From assembly GCF_046299575.1 (NCBI RefSeq), contig NZ_JBKBHX010000008.1, positions 62,001 to 126,000 of the forward strand: a DNA stretch of 64,000 nucleotides, written 5' to 3'. The stretch's first letter is position 1. Every line of letters starts with the position of its first letter. The notes under the pieces are model-generated. The model was not told where the DNA came from and made no database searches. It saw only the letters and a program-made list of their open reading frames with translations. This DNA comes from Thermaurantimonas sp046299575. GTDB lineage: Bacteria > Bacteroidota > Bacteroidia > Flavobacteriales > Schleiferiaceae. The position numbers and the translations under genes were made by a program. Shown here one piece after another: positions 23,532 through 31,902 of the stretch.

Positions 23532-24404
23532 ATGATTTATTTGGCTGAAAGCGGCTCTACAAAATGTGACGCCGTACTGCTCAACGACGACGGCTCTGTG
23601 TTTGAAGAGATAAGACACATGGGTTTTAATCCCTTCTTCCATTCAGCCGATGTGGTGCACACCGAAATGTCGAAAATTGATCTCATCAAGCAATATAAAG
23701 ACGAGGTTAGTAAGGTGTATTTCTACGGAGCAGGTTGCTCGTCAAACTTCTACAAAGACATCATCGCTACAGGTTTGCGACGTGTGTTTCCAAATGCACA
23801 TGTGCACGTTGACCACGATCTGGTTGCTGCTGCTTATTCAACGTATACCGGCAAGCCTGAAATCGCTTGCATCATTGGCACAGGATCAAACAGTTGCTAC
23901 TTCGATGGCCAACAGATTTATGAAGAAGTACCTGCCTTAGCCTACATTCTCGGCGATGAGGGTAGTGCCAGTTGGCTTGGTAAAAAGCTACTTGCCATGT
24001 ATTTGTACAAGCAGTTGCCAAAGGAGGTAGCTGACGACTTTTTCGAAACTTATCACTTGACTAAAGACGATATCTTTCGGAAGGTGTACAATGAGCCTCA
24101 TGCCAATGTGTTTTTGGCTAGTTTCAGCGTATTTGTGCACAAGCACATTCACCAACCGATCTTTCAGCAAATGGTTAAAGAAGGCTTCGAACTCTTTCTT
24201 AAAACCCATGTGCTTTGCTTCAAAGATGCTCGTTCGCTCGAAATCAATTTTGTAGGTTCCGTGGCCTATCACTTCCGTCGTTATTTGCTCGAGGTAGCTG
24301 ATGCTCTTGATCTGAAAATCAACAATATCATTCAAAAACCTTTAAAAGGTCTTATTCACTACCACATACACTATTTAAAAATTTTGGAAAAATCAGCCGT
24401 ATGA
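23532..24404 (+). CDS. BadF/BadG/BcrA/BcrD-type kinase (N-acetylglucosamine kinase-like)
   Basis: 290 residues, an actin/ASKHA-fold sugar kinase. N-terminal phosphate motif is YLAESGSTKCDAVLL (Gly-Ser-Thr-Lys), the second phosphate motif is IACIIGTGSNSCYFDG, and YILGDEGSASWLGKKLL is the family GDEGS hallmark. It resembles the short Bacteroidetes GlcNAc-kinase-like proteins. In this operon, where maltose phosphorylase releases free glucose, a role as glucokinase is attractive but unproven. Its end overlaps the next gene by 4 bases (ATGA). Alternatives are GlcNAc or another hexose as substrate. Confidence 0.82.
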   Translation: MIYLAESGSTKCDAVLLNDDGSVFEEIRHMGFNPFFHSADVVHTEMSKIDLIKQYKDEVSKVYFYGAGCSSNFYKDIIATGLRRVFPNAHVHVDHDLVAAAYSTYTGKPEIACIIGTGSNSCYFDGQQIYEEVPALAYILGDEGSASWLGKKLLAMYLYKQLPKEVADDFFETYHLTKDDIFRKVYNEPHANVFLASFSVFVHKHIHQPIFQQMVKEGFELFLKTHVLCFKDARSLEINFVGSVAYHFRRYLLEVADALDLKINNIIQKPLKGLIHYHIHYLKILEKSAV

Positions 24405-24793
24405 AAAAAATTGCTGTGATTGCACATGACAAGCTCAAGCCCGTACTCTGTGATTTTCTCAAAGAGCGCAAAGACTGGCTCTGGGGTAAATCATTGGTCG
24501 CCACTGGCCGCACAGCCGACGCACTCGAAGCCAGTCAGCCCGGTCTGAACATTCTGCATGTAAACAAAGGCGAAAGCGGTGGCTACATCGAAATCACCCG
24601 TATGATCGAAAAAGGCGAAATCTCCTTCGTCATCTTCCTTCGCGACCCCTCCATCAAGCAATCCTATCATCAAGACATACAAAATCTGCTCGACGCCTGC
24701 GATTACCACAATGTACCCATCGCCACCAATACAGGGGCTGCAGAGCTCATCATTCTGGGCCTTATCAAAAAAGAAACTTCCCGTCGCGCATGA
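24401..24793 (+). CDS. Methylglyoxal-synthase-like protein lacking the catalytic Asp
   Basis: 130 residues, whole-length match to the methylglyoxal synthase fold: KKIAVIAHD at the N-terminus (His9 = E. coli His19), ATGRT phosphate loop at 34-38, IFLRDP (Asp82 = Asp91), SYHQDI (His90 = His98, Asp92 = Asp101) and VPIATNTGAAELII. However the core SGPMGGDQQ of true enzymes is replaced by KGESGGYIEI, so Tyr62 stands where the catalytic Asp71 should be. It is therefore doubtful that it makes methylglyoxal from dihydroxyacetone phosphate; a sugar-phosphate- or phosphate-sensing role is possible (inference). It overlaps both neighbours by 4 bases, so it belongs to the maltose cluster. Automatic annotation would probably call it mgsA. 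Confidence 0.75.
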   Translation: MKKIAVIAHDKLKPVLCDFLKERKDWLWGKSLVATGRTADALEASQPGLNILHVNKGESGGYIEITRMIEKGEISFVIFLRDPSIKQSYHQDIQNLLDACDYHNVPIATNTGAAELIILGLIKKETSRRA

Positions 24794-25461
24794 TGAAGGA
24801 AATCAAGGCCTTTATCTTCGACCTCGACGGAGTGATCACTGACACGGCCAAATATCACTACAAAGCCTGGCGACGTATGGCCAACGAGCTGGGATTTGAT
24901 TTCACCGAAGAGGAAAATGAGCAGCTAAAAGGTGTAGGCCGTATGGAGAGCTTGGAAAAAATCCTTCAATGGGGAGGAATCACTCTGCCCGAAGAGGAAA
25001 AAAAACGCCTGGCCGACCAGAAAAACCAATGGTATCTCGAATACATCCAGGACATTTCACCCAACGACCTGCTGCCAGGTGCCCGAGAGTTTCTGTTGGC
25101 TACACGCGATGCAGGTATTAAAAGCGCTCTCGGATCCGCGAGCAAAAATGCCATCCCCATTGTCGAAAAACTCGGCGTACTCCACTTCTTCGACGCTCTG
25201 ATCGACGGCAATAAAGCCCCCAAATCAAAGCCCGATCCTCAAGTATTTCTGCTCGGGGCCGAAGCGCTCAACGCAAAACCCGAAGAATGCATCGTATTTG
25301 AAGATTCGCTGGCCGGAATTCAGGCCGCTAAAAACGGAGGAATGCATACCGTCGGCATCGGATACATGCTACCACCGGATGTAGCCGACTTTCACGCCGG
25401 CTCTCTGGAGTTTCTCACACCATCCATTGTAATCACCGAAGTTTTAAAACACTCTACATAA
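24790..25461 (+). CDS. pgmB: Beta-phosphoglucomutase
   Basis: 223 residues, HAD superfamily with C1 cap. The nucleophile motif is FIFDLDGVITDTAKYHYKAW (Asp11 nucleophile, Asp13 acid/base), the cap contains LKGVGRMESLEKIL, motif II is LGSASKN, motif III is KSKPDPQVFL and motif IV is VFEDSLAGIQAAKNGGM. All match beta-phosphoglucomutase, which turns beta-glucose 1-phosphate into glucose 6-phosphate. The substrate would come from the GH65 phosphorylase encoded 17 bases downstream. It overlaps the MGS-like gene by 4 bases. Confidence 0.93.
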   Translation: MMKEIKAFIFDLDGVITDTAKYHYKAWRRMANELGFDFTEEENEQLKGVGRMESLEKILQWGGITLPEEEKKRLADQKNQWYLEYIQDISPNDLLPGAREFLLATRDAGIKSALGSASKNAIPIVEKLGVLHFFDALIDGNKAPKSKPDPQVFLLGAEALNAKPEECIVFEDSLAGIQAAKNGGMHTVGIGYMLPPDVADFHAGSLEFLTPSIVITEVLKHST

Positions 25462-25477
25462 AAAACTCCCGCACACC

Positions 25478-27760
25478 ATGCACAGAAAATACATCATCAC
25501 CGACGAATGGAAAATCATCGAACGCGGTTTTGATCCCGCCCTACATCCCTGTTCTGAAAGCCTCTTTGCCCTTGGTAATGGTCGCATGGGCCAGCGTGCC
25601 AACTTCGAAGAACAATACACCGGCCGCACCATGCAGGGCAGCTACATCGCCGGCGTCTATTACCCAGACAAAACCCGTGTAGGCTGGTGGAAAAACGGCT
25701 ACCCCGAATACTTCGCCAAAGTAATAAACTCCGTCAACTGGATAGGCATCGACATCTTGATCGACGGTCAGCCCCTCGACCTCGCCAAAGTAAAGGTCAC
25801 AGACTTCTACCGCGAGCTCAATATGAAAGAAGGCTACCTACTCCGCCGGTTCACCGCTCACTTTGGCGACATGCAGCGCCTGGAGGTCGAGGCTCTGCGC
25901 TTTCTGTCCATGAAGCGCGACGAAATCGGAGCCATCCGCTATTCCATCACCCCAAAAGGCTTCTCGCCCACCATCACCTACACACCCTATCTCGACTTCG
26001 ACGTGCACAACGAAGACTCCAATTACGGCGAAAAATTCTGGGACGAAGTCCACACCTCCGTCGCCTCCCAGAAAGCCATCAACGTAGCTTCCACCAAAAA
26101 GACCAATTTCCACGTAGCCGCAGCTATGCGCTATGAGCTGGAAGCTAACGGCCGACACATCACCCTCTATCCCGAAAATATCCGTCGTGAAAAGTATGTG
26201 GCCAACCGCTTCGAAATCAAAGCCGAAGACGGCACCACCTACACCCTCTACAAGTACGCAGCCATCACTTCATCCCTGAATTACCCGAAAGAAAAAATCG
26301 CCGAAGAAGCCGATCAAAAAGCCTCTGAAGCCATGCGCACAGGCTTCGATACCCTATTGCGCGAGCAGGCAGAGGCCTGGGCACGCATCTGGGAAACCTC
26401 TGACATCGTCATCGAGGGCGACCCCGAAGCCCAGCAAGGCATCCGCTTCAACATCTTCCAGCTCAACCAGACCTACACCGGCGAAGACCCCCGCCTCAAC
26501 ATCGGCCCCAAAGGGTTCACCGGCGAAAAATACGGAGGCGTCACCTACTGGGATACCGAAGCCTATTGCTTCCCCTTCTACCTCAGCACCCGCCGACCCG
26601 ACGTAGCGCGCAACCTCCTCCTCTATCGCTACCGCCACCTGCCCAAAGCCATCGAAAACGCCCAAAAACTCGGCTTTACCGGCGGTGCAGCCCTCTACCC
26701 AATGGTGACCATCAACGGCGAAGAATGCCACAACGAATGGGAAATCACCTTCGAAGAAATCCACCGAAACGGCGCAATGGTCATCGCCATAAAGCGCTAT
26801 GTCGAGTACACCGGCGACATCCGCTATCTGGCCGACTACGGCCTCGAAGTCATGATCGCCATCGCCCGCTTCTGGGCTCAGCGCTTCAACTGGAGCGAAG
26901 ACAAGCAGCAGTACGTCATGCTCGGCGTCACCGGCCCCAACGAATACGAAAACAACATCAACAACAATTTCTACACCTCCTACATCGCCCGCTGGTGCAT
27001 GCAATATACCCTGCACACCATCGAGCTGCTTCGCACCCACTACCCCGACCAGCTCCAACAAGTACTTCAAAAAACCAACTTCGACACCCAGAAAGAACCC
27101 ACCCACTGGCAGCAAATCATCCAAAACATCTACTTCCCCTACTCCGACAAGTACCAGATCTACCTCCAGCAAGAGGGCTACCTCGACAAAGAGCAACGCC
27201 TGGCCTCAGAGCTGCCGCTCAGCGAGCGCCCCATCAATCAGCACTGGTCCTGGGACCGCATCCTCCGCTCCTGCTTCATCAAGCAAGCCGACACCCTTCA
27301 GGCATTCTACTTCTTCGAAGACGACTTCACCCACCAGGAGCACGAGCGCCACTTCGACTTTTACGAGCCGCGCACCGTACATGAGTCATCGCTCAGCCCC
27401 TGCGTACACGTCGTGCTCGCAGCCAAGCTCCGCAAAATCGACAAAGCCTACGAGCTCTACCTCCGCACCTCACGCCTCGACCTCGATGACTACAACAAAG
27501 AAGTCCACGAAGGCCTCCACATCACCTCCATGGCAGGCACCTGGATGAGCGTCGTCGAAGGCTTCGGCGGCATGCGCGTCCGCAACCAAAGGCTCTACTT
27601 CGACCCCGTACTGCCGCGCCACTGGCAGCGTCTGAGCTTTAAAATCATCTTCGACGGCCGCATCCTCGAGGTCAACACCACCCCCGAAGGCACCCACATC
27701 CACCGCCACACCGGCGAGCCCATCACCCTCACCCTCCACGGCCGCGAAATCACCGTATAG
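25478..27760 (+). CDS. Glycoside hydrolase family 65 protein, probable maltose phosphorylase
   Basis: 760 residues, full GH65 length. The catalytic acid is Glu489 in VTGPNEYENNINNNFYT, the sequence typical of maltose phosphorylases; phosphate-binding and (alpha/alpha)6-barrel motifs include GVTYWDTEAYCFPFYL, NEWEITFEEIHRNGAM and MAGTWMSVVEGFGGMRV. There is no signal peptide, so it acts in the cytosol, splitting maltose with phosphate to glucose and beta-glucose 1-phosphate. Pairing with pgmB supports this; trehalose or kojibiose phosphorylase are less likely alternatives. The gene is strikingly GC-rich with C-ending codons, unlike genes either side, and generates long spurious frames on both strands. 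This may mark strong codon selection or later acquisition. Confidence 0.9.
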   Translation: MHRKYIITDEWKIIERGFDPALHPCSESLFALGNGRMGQRANFEEQYTGRTMQGSYIAGVYYPDKTRVGWWKNGYPEYFAKVINSVNWIGIDILIDGQPLDLAKVKVTDFYRELNMKEGYLLRRFTAHFGDMQRLEVEALRFLSMKRDEIGAIRYSITPKGFSPTITYTPYLDFDVHNEDSNYGEKFWDEVHTSVASQKAINVASTKKTNFHVAAAMRYELEANGRHITLYPENIRREKYVANRFEIKAEDGTTYTLYKYAAITSSLNYPKEKIAEEADQKASEAMRTGFDTLLREQAEAWARIWETSDIVIEGDPEAQQGIRFNIFQLNQTYTGEDPRLNIGPKGFTGEKYGGVTYWDTEAYCFPFYLSTRRPDVARNLLLYRYRHLPKAIENAQKLGFTGGAALYPMVTINGEECHNEWEITFEEIHRNGAMVIAIKRYVEYTGDIRYLADYGLEVMIAIARFWAQRFNWSEDKQQYVMLGVTGPNEYENNINNNFYTSYIARWCMQYTLHTIELLRTHYPDQLQQVLQKTNFDTQKEPTHWQQIIQNIYFPYSDKYQIYLQQEGYLDKEQRLASELPLSERPINQHWSWDRILRSCFIKQADTLQAFYFFEDDFTHQEHERHFDFYEPRTVHESSLSPCVHVVLAAKLRKIDKAYELYLRTSRLDLDDYNKEVHEGLHITSMAGTWMSVVEGFGGMRVRNQRLYFDPVLPRHWQRLSFKIIFDGRILEVNTTPEGTHIHRHTGEPITLTLHGREITV

Positions 27761-27782
27761 ATTTCTTTCTTTTAGATTATTT

Positions 27783-27985
27783 GGGCGTGCCCCCTGACAA
27801 GGCGCTCAAAGCGCCTTCGTCAGGGGTCGGGCTATCCGCTCCTATTCGCCTTGCGCGTGGGCGCGGCACATCGGGCTGTGGTGGCTTCACCTGTCGCCTC
27901 CTCGCCCTGTGTGCCGCCTGCCCACCCGCAGCGGCTCATATCCGCTTCTATCCCTCACGCGGCACCGGCCTCTGGCCGATCCATT
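27783..27985 (+). repeat. Intergenic repeat element, copy B, with strong hairpin
   Basis: A GC-rich block starting 23 bases after the GH65 stop. It opens GGGCGTGCCCC, contains a near-perfect hairpin at 27791-27826 (CCCCTGAC-AAGGCGCT, loop CAA, AGCGCCTT-C-GTCAGGGG: 16 pairs with one bulge), then GTCGGGCTATCCGCTCC, CATCGGGCTG and GGCTCATATCCGCTTC. Five of its blocks recur in order in copy A (188-480). A 72-codon open frame here looks like an accident of composition. The core resembles intergenic sequence I recall from other Bacteroidetes genomes, but I cannot name a described family. Confidence 0.65.
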
Positions 27986-28335
27986 TTACATATAAGTAGA
28001 CTTTTAAATCATACCTAAATCATTTTCGCTCTTTTGTTTAACATCAATCCTAAGAATCTATAAACCAATGAGACAGCTTCCAATACTGCATTATTTCATT
28101 TCCAGCTTTTTAAGTAGAATTTTGAGTAAATACTTATTGGGCTTGTCAATAGATATTAATTTCAGCATCTTATTGACCTTTTTCTTAAAAATCTATCGAA
28201 ATGGTTAAGTGTAATCAATGTCAGTAAATTGAATCTCTGCGCTTGGTAGCCTATGAGCAAATAACCTATTTTCAACGGCTGAAATTTTTTTACTAAAGTC
28301 ATTAGTAAGTATCACAAATTCAAATATTTAGAATC
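27986..28335. other. Gene-free stretch upstream of recA
   Basis: About 350 AT-rich bases between repeat copy B and recA. No long frame, RNA fold or exact TAnnTTTG promoter box seen; the recA promoter is presumably here but not identified, and no SOS-box-like palindrome was recognised. Confidence 0.5.
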
Positions 28336-29352
28336 ATGAGTATCGATAAAGAGGCCAAACTGAAAGCCCTGAAGCTGACGCTTGAGAAGATGGATAAGAC
28401 CTACGGCAAAGGTGCTGTAATGCGCATGGGCGATGCGCCGGTTGAGCAGCTGGAAGTGATATCCACAGGCTCGATCGGACTCGATGTGGCTCTGGGTGTG
28501 GGGGGCTATCCGAAGGGTAGAATCGTTGAAATCTTTGGTCCGGAATCGTCAGGTAAGACGACATTGACCCTGCACGCTATAGCCGAGGTACAAAAGCAGG
28601 GCGGTATAGCGGCCTTTATCGATGCTGAGCACGCTTTTGACCGCTTTTATGCTGAAAAATTAGGCGTAAATACCGATGACCTGATTATATCTCAGCCTGA
28701 CAACGGAGAGCAGGCTTTAGAAATAGCCGATAACCTCATTCGTTCGGGGGCCATTGATTTGATCGTAATTGATTCCGTGGCAGCCCTCACTCCTAAAAGC
28801 GAAATCGAAGGCGAAATGGGCGACTCAAAAGTAGGTTTACAAGCCCGTCTGATGTCACAAGCCTTGCGCAAATTGACCGCCACCATCAGCAAAACCAACT
28901 GCTGCTGCATCTTCATCAACCAGCTTCGCGAAAAAATCGGCGTAATGTTTGGCAACCCCGAAACGACCACCGGCGGTAATGCGTTAAAATTTTACGCTTC
29001 AGTGCGCATCGACATTCGCCGTAGCACACAAATCAAAGACGGAGAGAACATCACCGGTAACCGCGTGAAGGTTAAAGTGGTGAAAAATAAAGTGGCTCCA
29101 CCCTTCCGCTTTGCTGAGTTTGACATCATGTATGGCGAAGGAATTTCTAAAGTGGGCGAAATCATTGACTTGGGTACTGACTTCGGCATTATTAAAAAGA
29201 GCGCGAGCTGGTACTCTTATGGCGATACACGCCTTGCCCAAGGACGCGATGCCGTAAAGCAACTTCTTATGGACAATCCTGAACTCTGTGAAGAACTAGA
29301 AGCCAAAGTTCGCCAGAAACTTAAAGAAATTCAGGAAGGTAAAGCTGAATAA
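28336..29352 (+). CDS. recA: Recombinase RecA
   Basis: 338 residues. Strand-exchange ATPase for homologous recombination and DNA repair. Walker A FGPESSGKTT is at residues 67-76, Walker B in LIVIDSVAALTPKSEIEGEMGD, the L2 DNA-binding loop around GNPETTTGGNALKFYASVR, and FINQLREKIGVMFG is fully conserved. The start MSIDKEAKLKALKLTLEKMDKTYGKGAVMRMGD is typical of Bacteroidetes RecA. The acidic C-terminal tail is short. serS follows 22 bases later on the same strand. Confidence 0.98.
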   Translation: MSIDKEAKLKALKLTLEKMDKTYGKGAVMRMGDAPVEQLEVISTGSIGLDVALGVGGYPKGRIVEIFGPESSGKTTLTLHAIAEVQKQGGIAAFIDAEHAFDRFYAEKLGVNTDDLIISQPDNGEQALEIADNLIRSGAIDLIVIDSVAALTPKSEIEGEMGDSKVGLQARLMSQALRKLTATISKTNCCCIFINQLREKIGVMFGNPETTTGGNALKFYASVRIDIRRSTQIKDGENITGNRVKVKVVKNKVAPPFRFAEFDIMYGEGISKVGEIIDLGTDFGIIKKSASWYSYGDTRLAQGRDAVKQLLMDNPELCEELEAKVRQKLKEIQEGKAE

Positions 29353-29374
29353 CAGTCACATAAAATCTCCTTAC

Positions 29375-30646
29375 ATGCTCGTACTTCAAGATATACGCGA
29401 CCATAAAGACCGCATTGTTGCTGCACTGAAAAAACGCAATCTGGATGCTGATAGACTAATAAATCAAGTAATTGAGGCTGATGCCCGCAGGCGTGCTATT
29501 CAAACGGAACTCGATCAAAACCGCAATGAAGCAAACTCCATCGGAAAACAGGTAGGTCAGCTCCAGCGCGAAGGGCGCAAGGAAGAAGCACAGGTTCTTA
29601 TGCAGCGCAGTGCTGTGCTCAAAGATTCCATAAAACAACTAACCGATCAGCTTCGCGAGGCCGAAGAGCACTTGCGTGAGCTGTTGCTCGCCATACCTAA
29701 TGCGCCATCAGTTCTCGTAAAGCCCGGCAAATCAGCTGACGACAATGAGATCGTAGCATCATGGGGCGACCCGGCTGCTCTTCCTGACGACGCCTTGCCC
29801 CACTGGGAAATCGCCAGAAAACTCGACATCATCGACTTCGAACTCGGGGTGAAGGTGACAGGCAGCGGATTCCCGGTGTACAAAGGCAAAGGTGCGCGAT
29901 TGCAAAGAGCTCTAATTAATTACTTTCTCGACTACAACACCCGGGCAGGCTATCAGGAAGTGCAGCCCCCACATTTTGTTAACGAAGCTTCGGGCTTCGG
30001 CACAGGTCAGTTGCCAGATAAAGAGGGGCAGATGTATTACATCGAAAAGGATCAGCTTTACGCTATTCCTACAGCTGAAGTGCCGGTGACTAACTTTTAT
30101 CGCGATGTCATTCTTCAGGAGGGAGAGCTTCCTCACAAGCTCACAGCCTACACTCCTTGCTTTCGTCGGGAGGCAGGCTCATACGGTGCCCACGTACGAG
30201 GACTGAACAGATTGCACCAGTTTGATAAAGTGGAAATCGTCGCAATCAGCCATCCCGACCACTCCTACAACTTGCTTGATGAGATGGTAGAGCACGTGGC
30301 CGGACTGCTTCAGTCCCTCGGTCTAACGTACAGAATTCTGCGCTTGTGCGGAGGCGATATGGGTTTTGCCAGCGCGATGACCTATGACTTCGAGGTATGG
30401 TCAGCTGCTCAAAAGCGTTGGCTGGAGGTTAGTTCAGTTTCCAATTTTGAAAGCTTTCAGGCCAACCGCCTCCAGCTGCGTTTTAAAGATTCCGATGGTC
30501 GCAACCGACTCTGCCATACGCTTAACGGATCATCGCTGGCACTGCCCCGCGTAGTGGCCGCTCTGCTTGAAAACAACTTCGATGGCCAGCGCGTACACCT
30601 GCCTGAGATATTGCACAGCTACACGGGTTTTTCCGTCATAGGTTAA
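29375..30646 (+). CDS. serS: Serine--tRNA ligase
   Basis: 423 residues, full length. Class II synthetase charging tRNA-Ser (and tRNA-Sec where present). The N-terminal coiled-coil arm (residues about 25-110, Glu/Lys/Gln-rich) is followed by motif 1 near LQRALINYFLDYNTRAGYQEVQPPHFV, the serine-binding IPTAEVPVTNFY (TxE), motif 2 PCFRREAGSYGAHVRGLNRLHQFDKVE, and motif 3 NGSSLALPRVVAALLEN. ATG 29375 gives the usual opening MLVLQDIRDHKDRIVAALKKRN. It lies between recA and an FAD oxidoreductase in the same direction. Confidence 0.97.
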   Translation: MLVLQDIRDHKDRIVAALKKRNLDADRLINQVIEADARRRAIQTELDQNRNEANSIGKQVGQLQREGRKEEAQVLMQRSAVLKDSIKQLTDQLREAEEHLRELLLAIPNAPSVLVKPGKSADDNEIVASWGDPAALPDDALPHWEIARKLDIIDFELGVKVTGSGFPVYKGKGARLQRALINYFLDYNTRAGYQEVQPPHFVNEASGFGTGQLPDKEGQMYYIEKDQLYAIPTAEVPVTNFYRDVILQEGELPHKLTAYTPCFRREAGSYGAHVRGLNRLHQFDKVEIVAISHPDHSYNLLDEMVEHVAGLLQSLGLTYRILRLCGGDMGFASAMTYDFEVWSAAQKRWLEVSSVSNFESFQANRLQLRFKDSDGRNRLCHTLNGSSLALPRVVAALLENNFDGQRVHLPEILHSYTGFSVIG

Positions 30647-30650
30647 TGTT

Positions 30651-31703
30651 ATGCACCTATTGCTGGTGGGCCAGGGAATTGCAGGTAGTACCATAGCCCT
30701 GCAAGCCGAAAGATCGGGAATTCAAATTACAAACATCTCCCTCCCTCTGCTCAGCAATTCATCCCGGGTTGCTTCCGGACTTTGGAACCCTGTAGTGCTC
30801 AAGCGGATGACGCTGGTATGGCGTGCCGGTGAAATGCTCGACGCCCTGGAGCACTTTTATCCATGGGCTGAAGAGGTCACAGAGGCTTTTTTCTACCATC
30901 CAATGCCTATTTTCCGACTTTTTCACAGTGTGGCTGAAGTGAATGATTGGCAAGCCAAATCAGCCCAGCCGCTCTGGGACACGATACTTGAGCCAAATGT
31001 CGTCGAGCTGCCCGAATACATACAAGCGCCATATGGTGCCGGGCGGATGAAGCGCACCGGCTGGGTAGATACGCGTGCATATATGGAGGCCGTGCACAGG
31101 AAGTTGCAATTTCAGGAAAAGGTTTTTTTTGAAGAATTTCATTACGACCGGCTTAAAATACTTGATTCAGGAGTAGAATATGCCGGTATTCGGTACGATG
31201 GGGTCATCTTTGCCGACGGCATACACGGGTGGCAGCGCAATCCGTGGTTTCCACGCACCTTCATGCGCCCTACACGTGGCGATGTGCTTACTCTCAGCGA
31301 TTTGCCTGACAGTTGGGATTTTGTATTGCACTTTAGCCACTTTGTACTACCCATCGATGCTGGCCGGTGGAAGTTGGGCGCTACATACGACTTCCGTCAC
31401 CTTTCACCTCACCCCAATTTATTGATGGCTAAAGAAATGCTCAGGGATCTGAAAAAAATCGCCCAGGTGCAACCCGAAATAATAGAGCTCAACGCCGGCC
31501 TGCGCCCAAATACCAAAGACCGTCGCCCTTTAATCGGCTCACATCCTCAATATCCACAGCTCTATTTTATTAACGGTCTTGGCAGCCGTGGGATACTGAT
31601 GGCTCCCAAATTGGCTGAGTGGCTTTTGGATTACATACTTCGTGGAAGTCCTATCCCAGCTGAAACAGATTTAAAAAGATGTTTTGACCAGAAGAAAAAT
31701 TGA
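30651..31703 (+). CDS. FAD-dependent oxidoreductase (DAO family)
   Basis: 350 residues. It starts with the dinucleotide fold LLLVGQGIAGSTIALQAERSG, then SRVASGLWNPVVLKR, and ends with the DAO-type FAD motif NAGLRPNTKDRRPLIGSHPQYPQLYFINGLGSRGILMAPKLAEWLLDYI. This is the D-amino-acid oxidase / glycine oxidase (ThiO, MnmC C-terminal) superfamily. No thiamine or tRNA-modification genes are adjacent, so the substrate is open. It begins 4 bases after serS and is probably cotranscribed with recA-serS. It ends just before a region of gene remnants. Confidence 0.82.
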   Translation: MHLLLVGQGIAGSTIALQAERSGIQITNISLPLLSNSSRVASGLWNPVVLKRMTLVWRAGEMLDALEHFYPWAEEVTEAFFYHPMPIFRLFHSVAEVNDWQAKSAQPLWDTILEPNVVELPEYIQAPYGAGRMKRTGWVDTRAYMEAVHRKLQFQEKVFFEEFHYDRLKILDSGVEYAGIRYDGVIFADGIHGWQRNPWFPRTFMRPTRGDVLTLSDLPDSWDFVLHFSHFVLPIDAGRWKLGATYDFRHLSPHPNLLMAKEMLRDLKKIAQVQPEIIELNAGLRPNTKDRRPLIGSHPQYPQLYFINGLGSRGILMAPKLAEWLLDYILRGSPIPAETDLKRCFDQKKN

Positions 31704-31729
31704 TTGAGCAAAATATAGTAATTGCTTGC

Positions 31730-31900
31730 TTACTCAATCTGCTGTAATCTGGAAAAAAATCTCGCTCTACACGAATTACCTATCGGAATGAAGTACTTAT
31801 CCGCACAGATAGTATCCTGATCCACCCTTCTGATGAATTTCATGGATACCATATAGCTTTTGTGAACGCGTACAAACAATTCTGGCAGGCAGCCGGTCAT
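31730..31900 (-). pseudogene. Remnant of a LytTR-type response regulator (C-terminus only)
   Basis: The minus strand encodes only the final ~56 residues of a LytTR DNA-binding domain: LPELFVRVHKSYMVSMKFIRRVDQD, then FIPIGNSCRARFFSRL, matching the family pattern (F.RVHRSYIVN ... IPI...YR..F...L). The receiver domain and the first half of LytTR are missing. Its broken end meets, within a few bases, the broken end of a plus-strand peptidase fragment. A complete regulator would need about 190 more residues upstream. Confidence 0.75.
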
Positions 31901-31902
31901 TT

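Noticed and set aside
26354..27384. Long open frames on the minus strand (26354-27196) and in another plus frame (26566-27384)
   Set aside because: They are antisense or off-frame shadows of the GC-rich GH65 gene, with low-complexity Val/Asp/Gly- or Arg/Pro/His-rich products and no domain character.
27781..27999. 72-codon frame in repeat copy B
   Set aside because: Covers the hairpin and repeat blocks; composition-driven, and not preserved in copy A.
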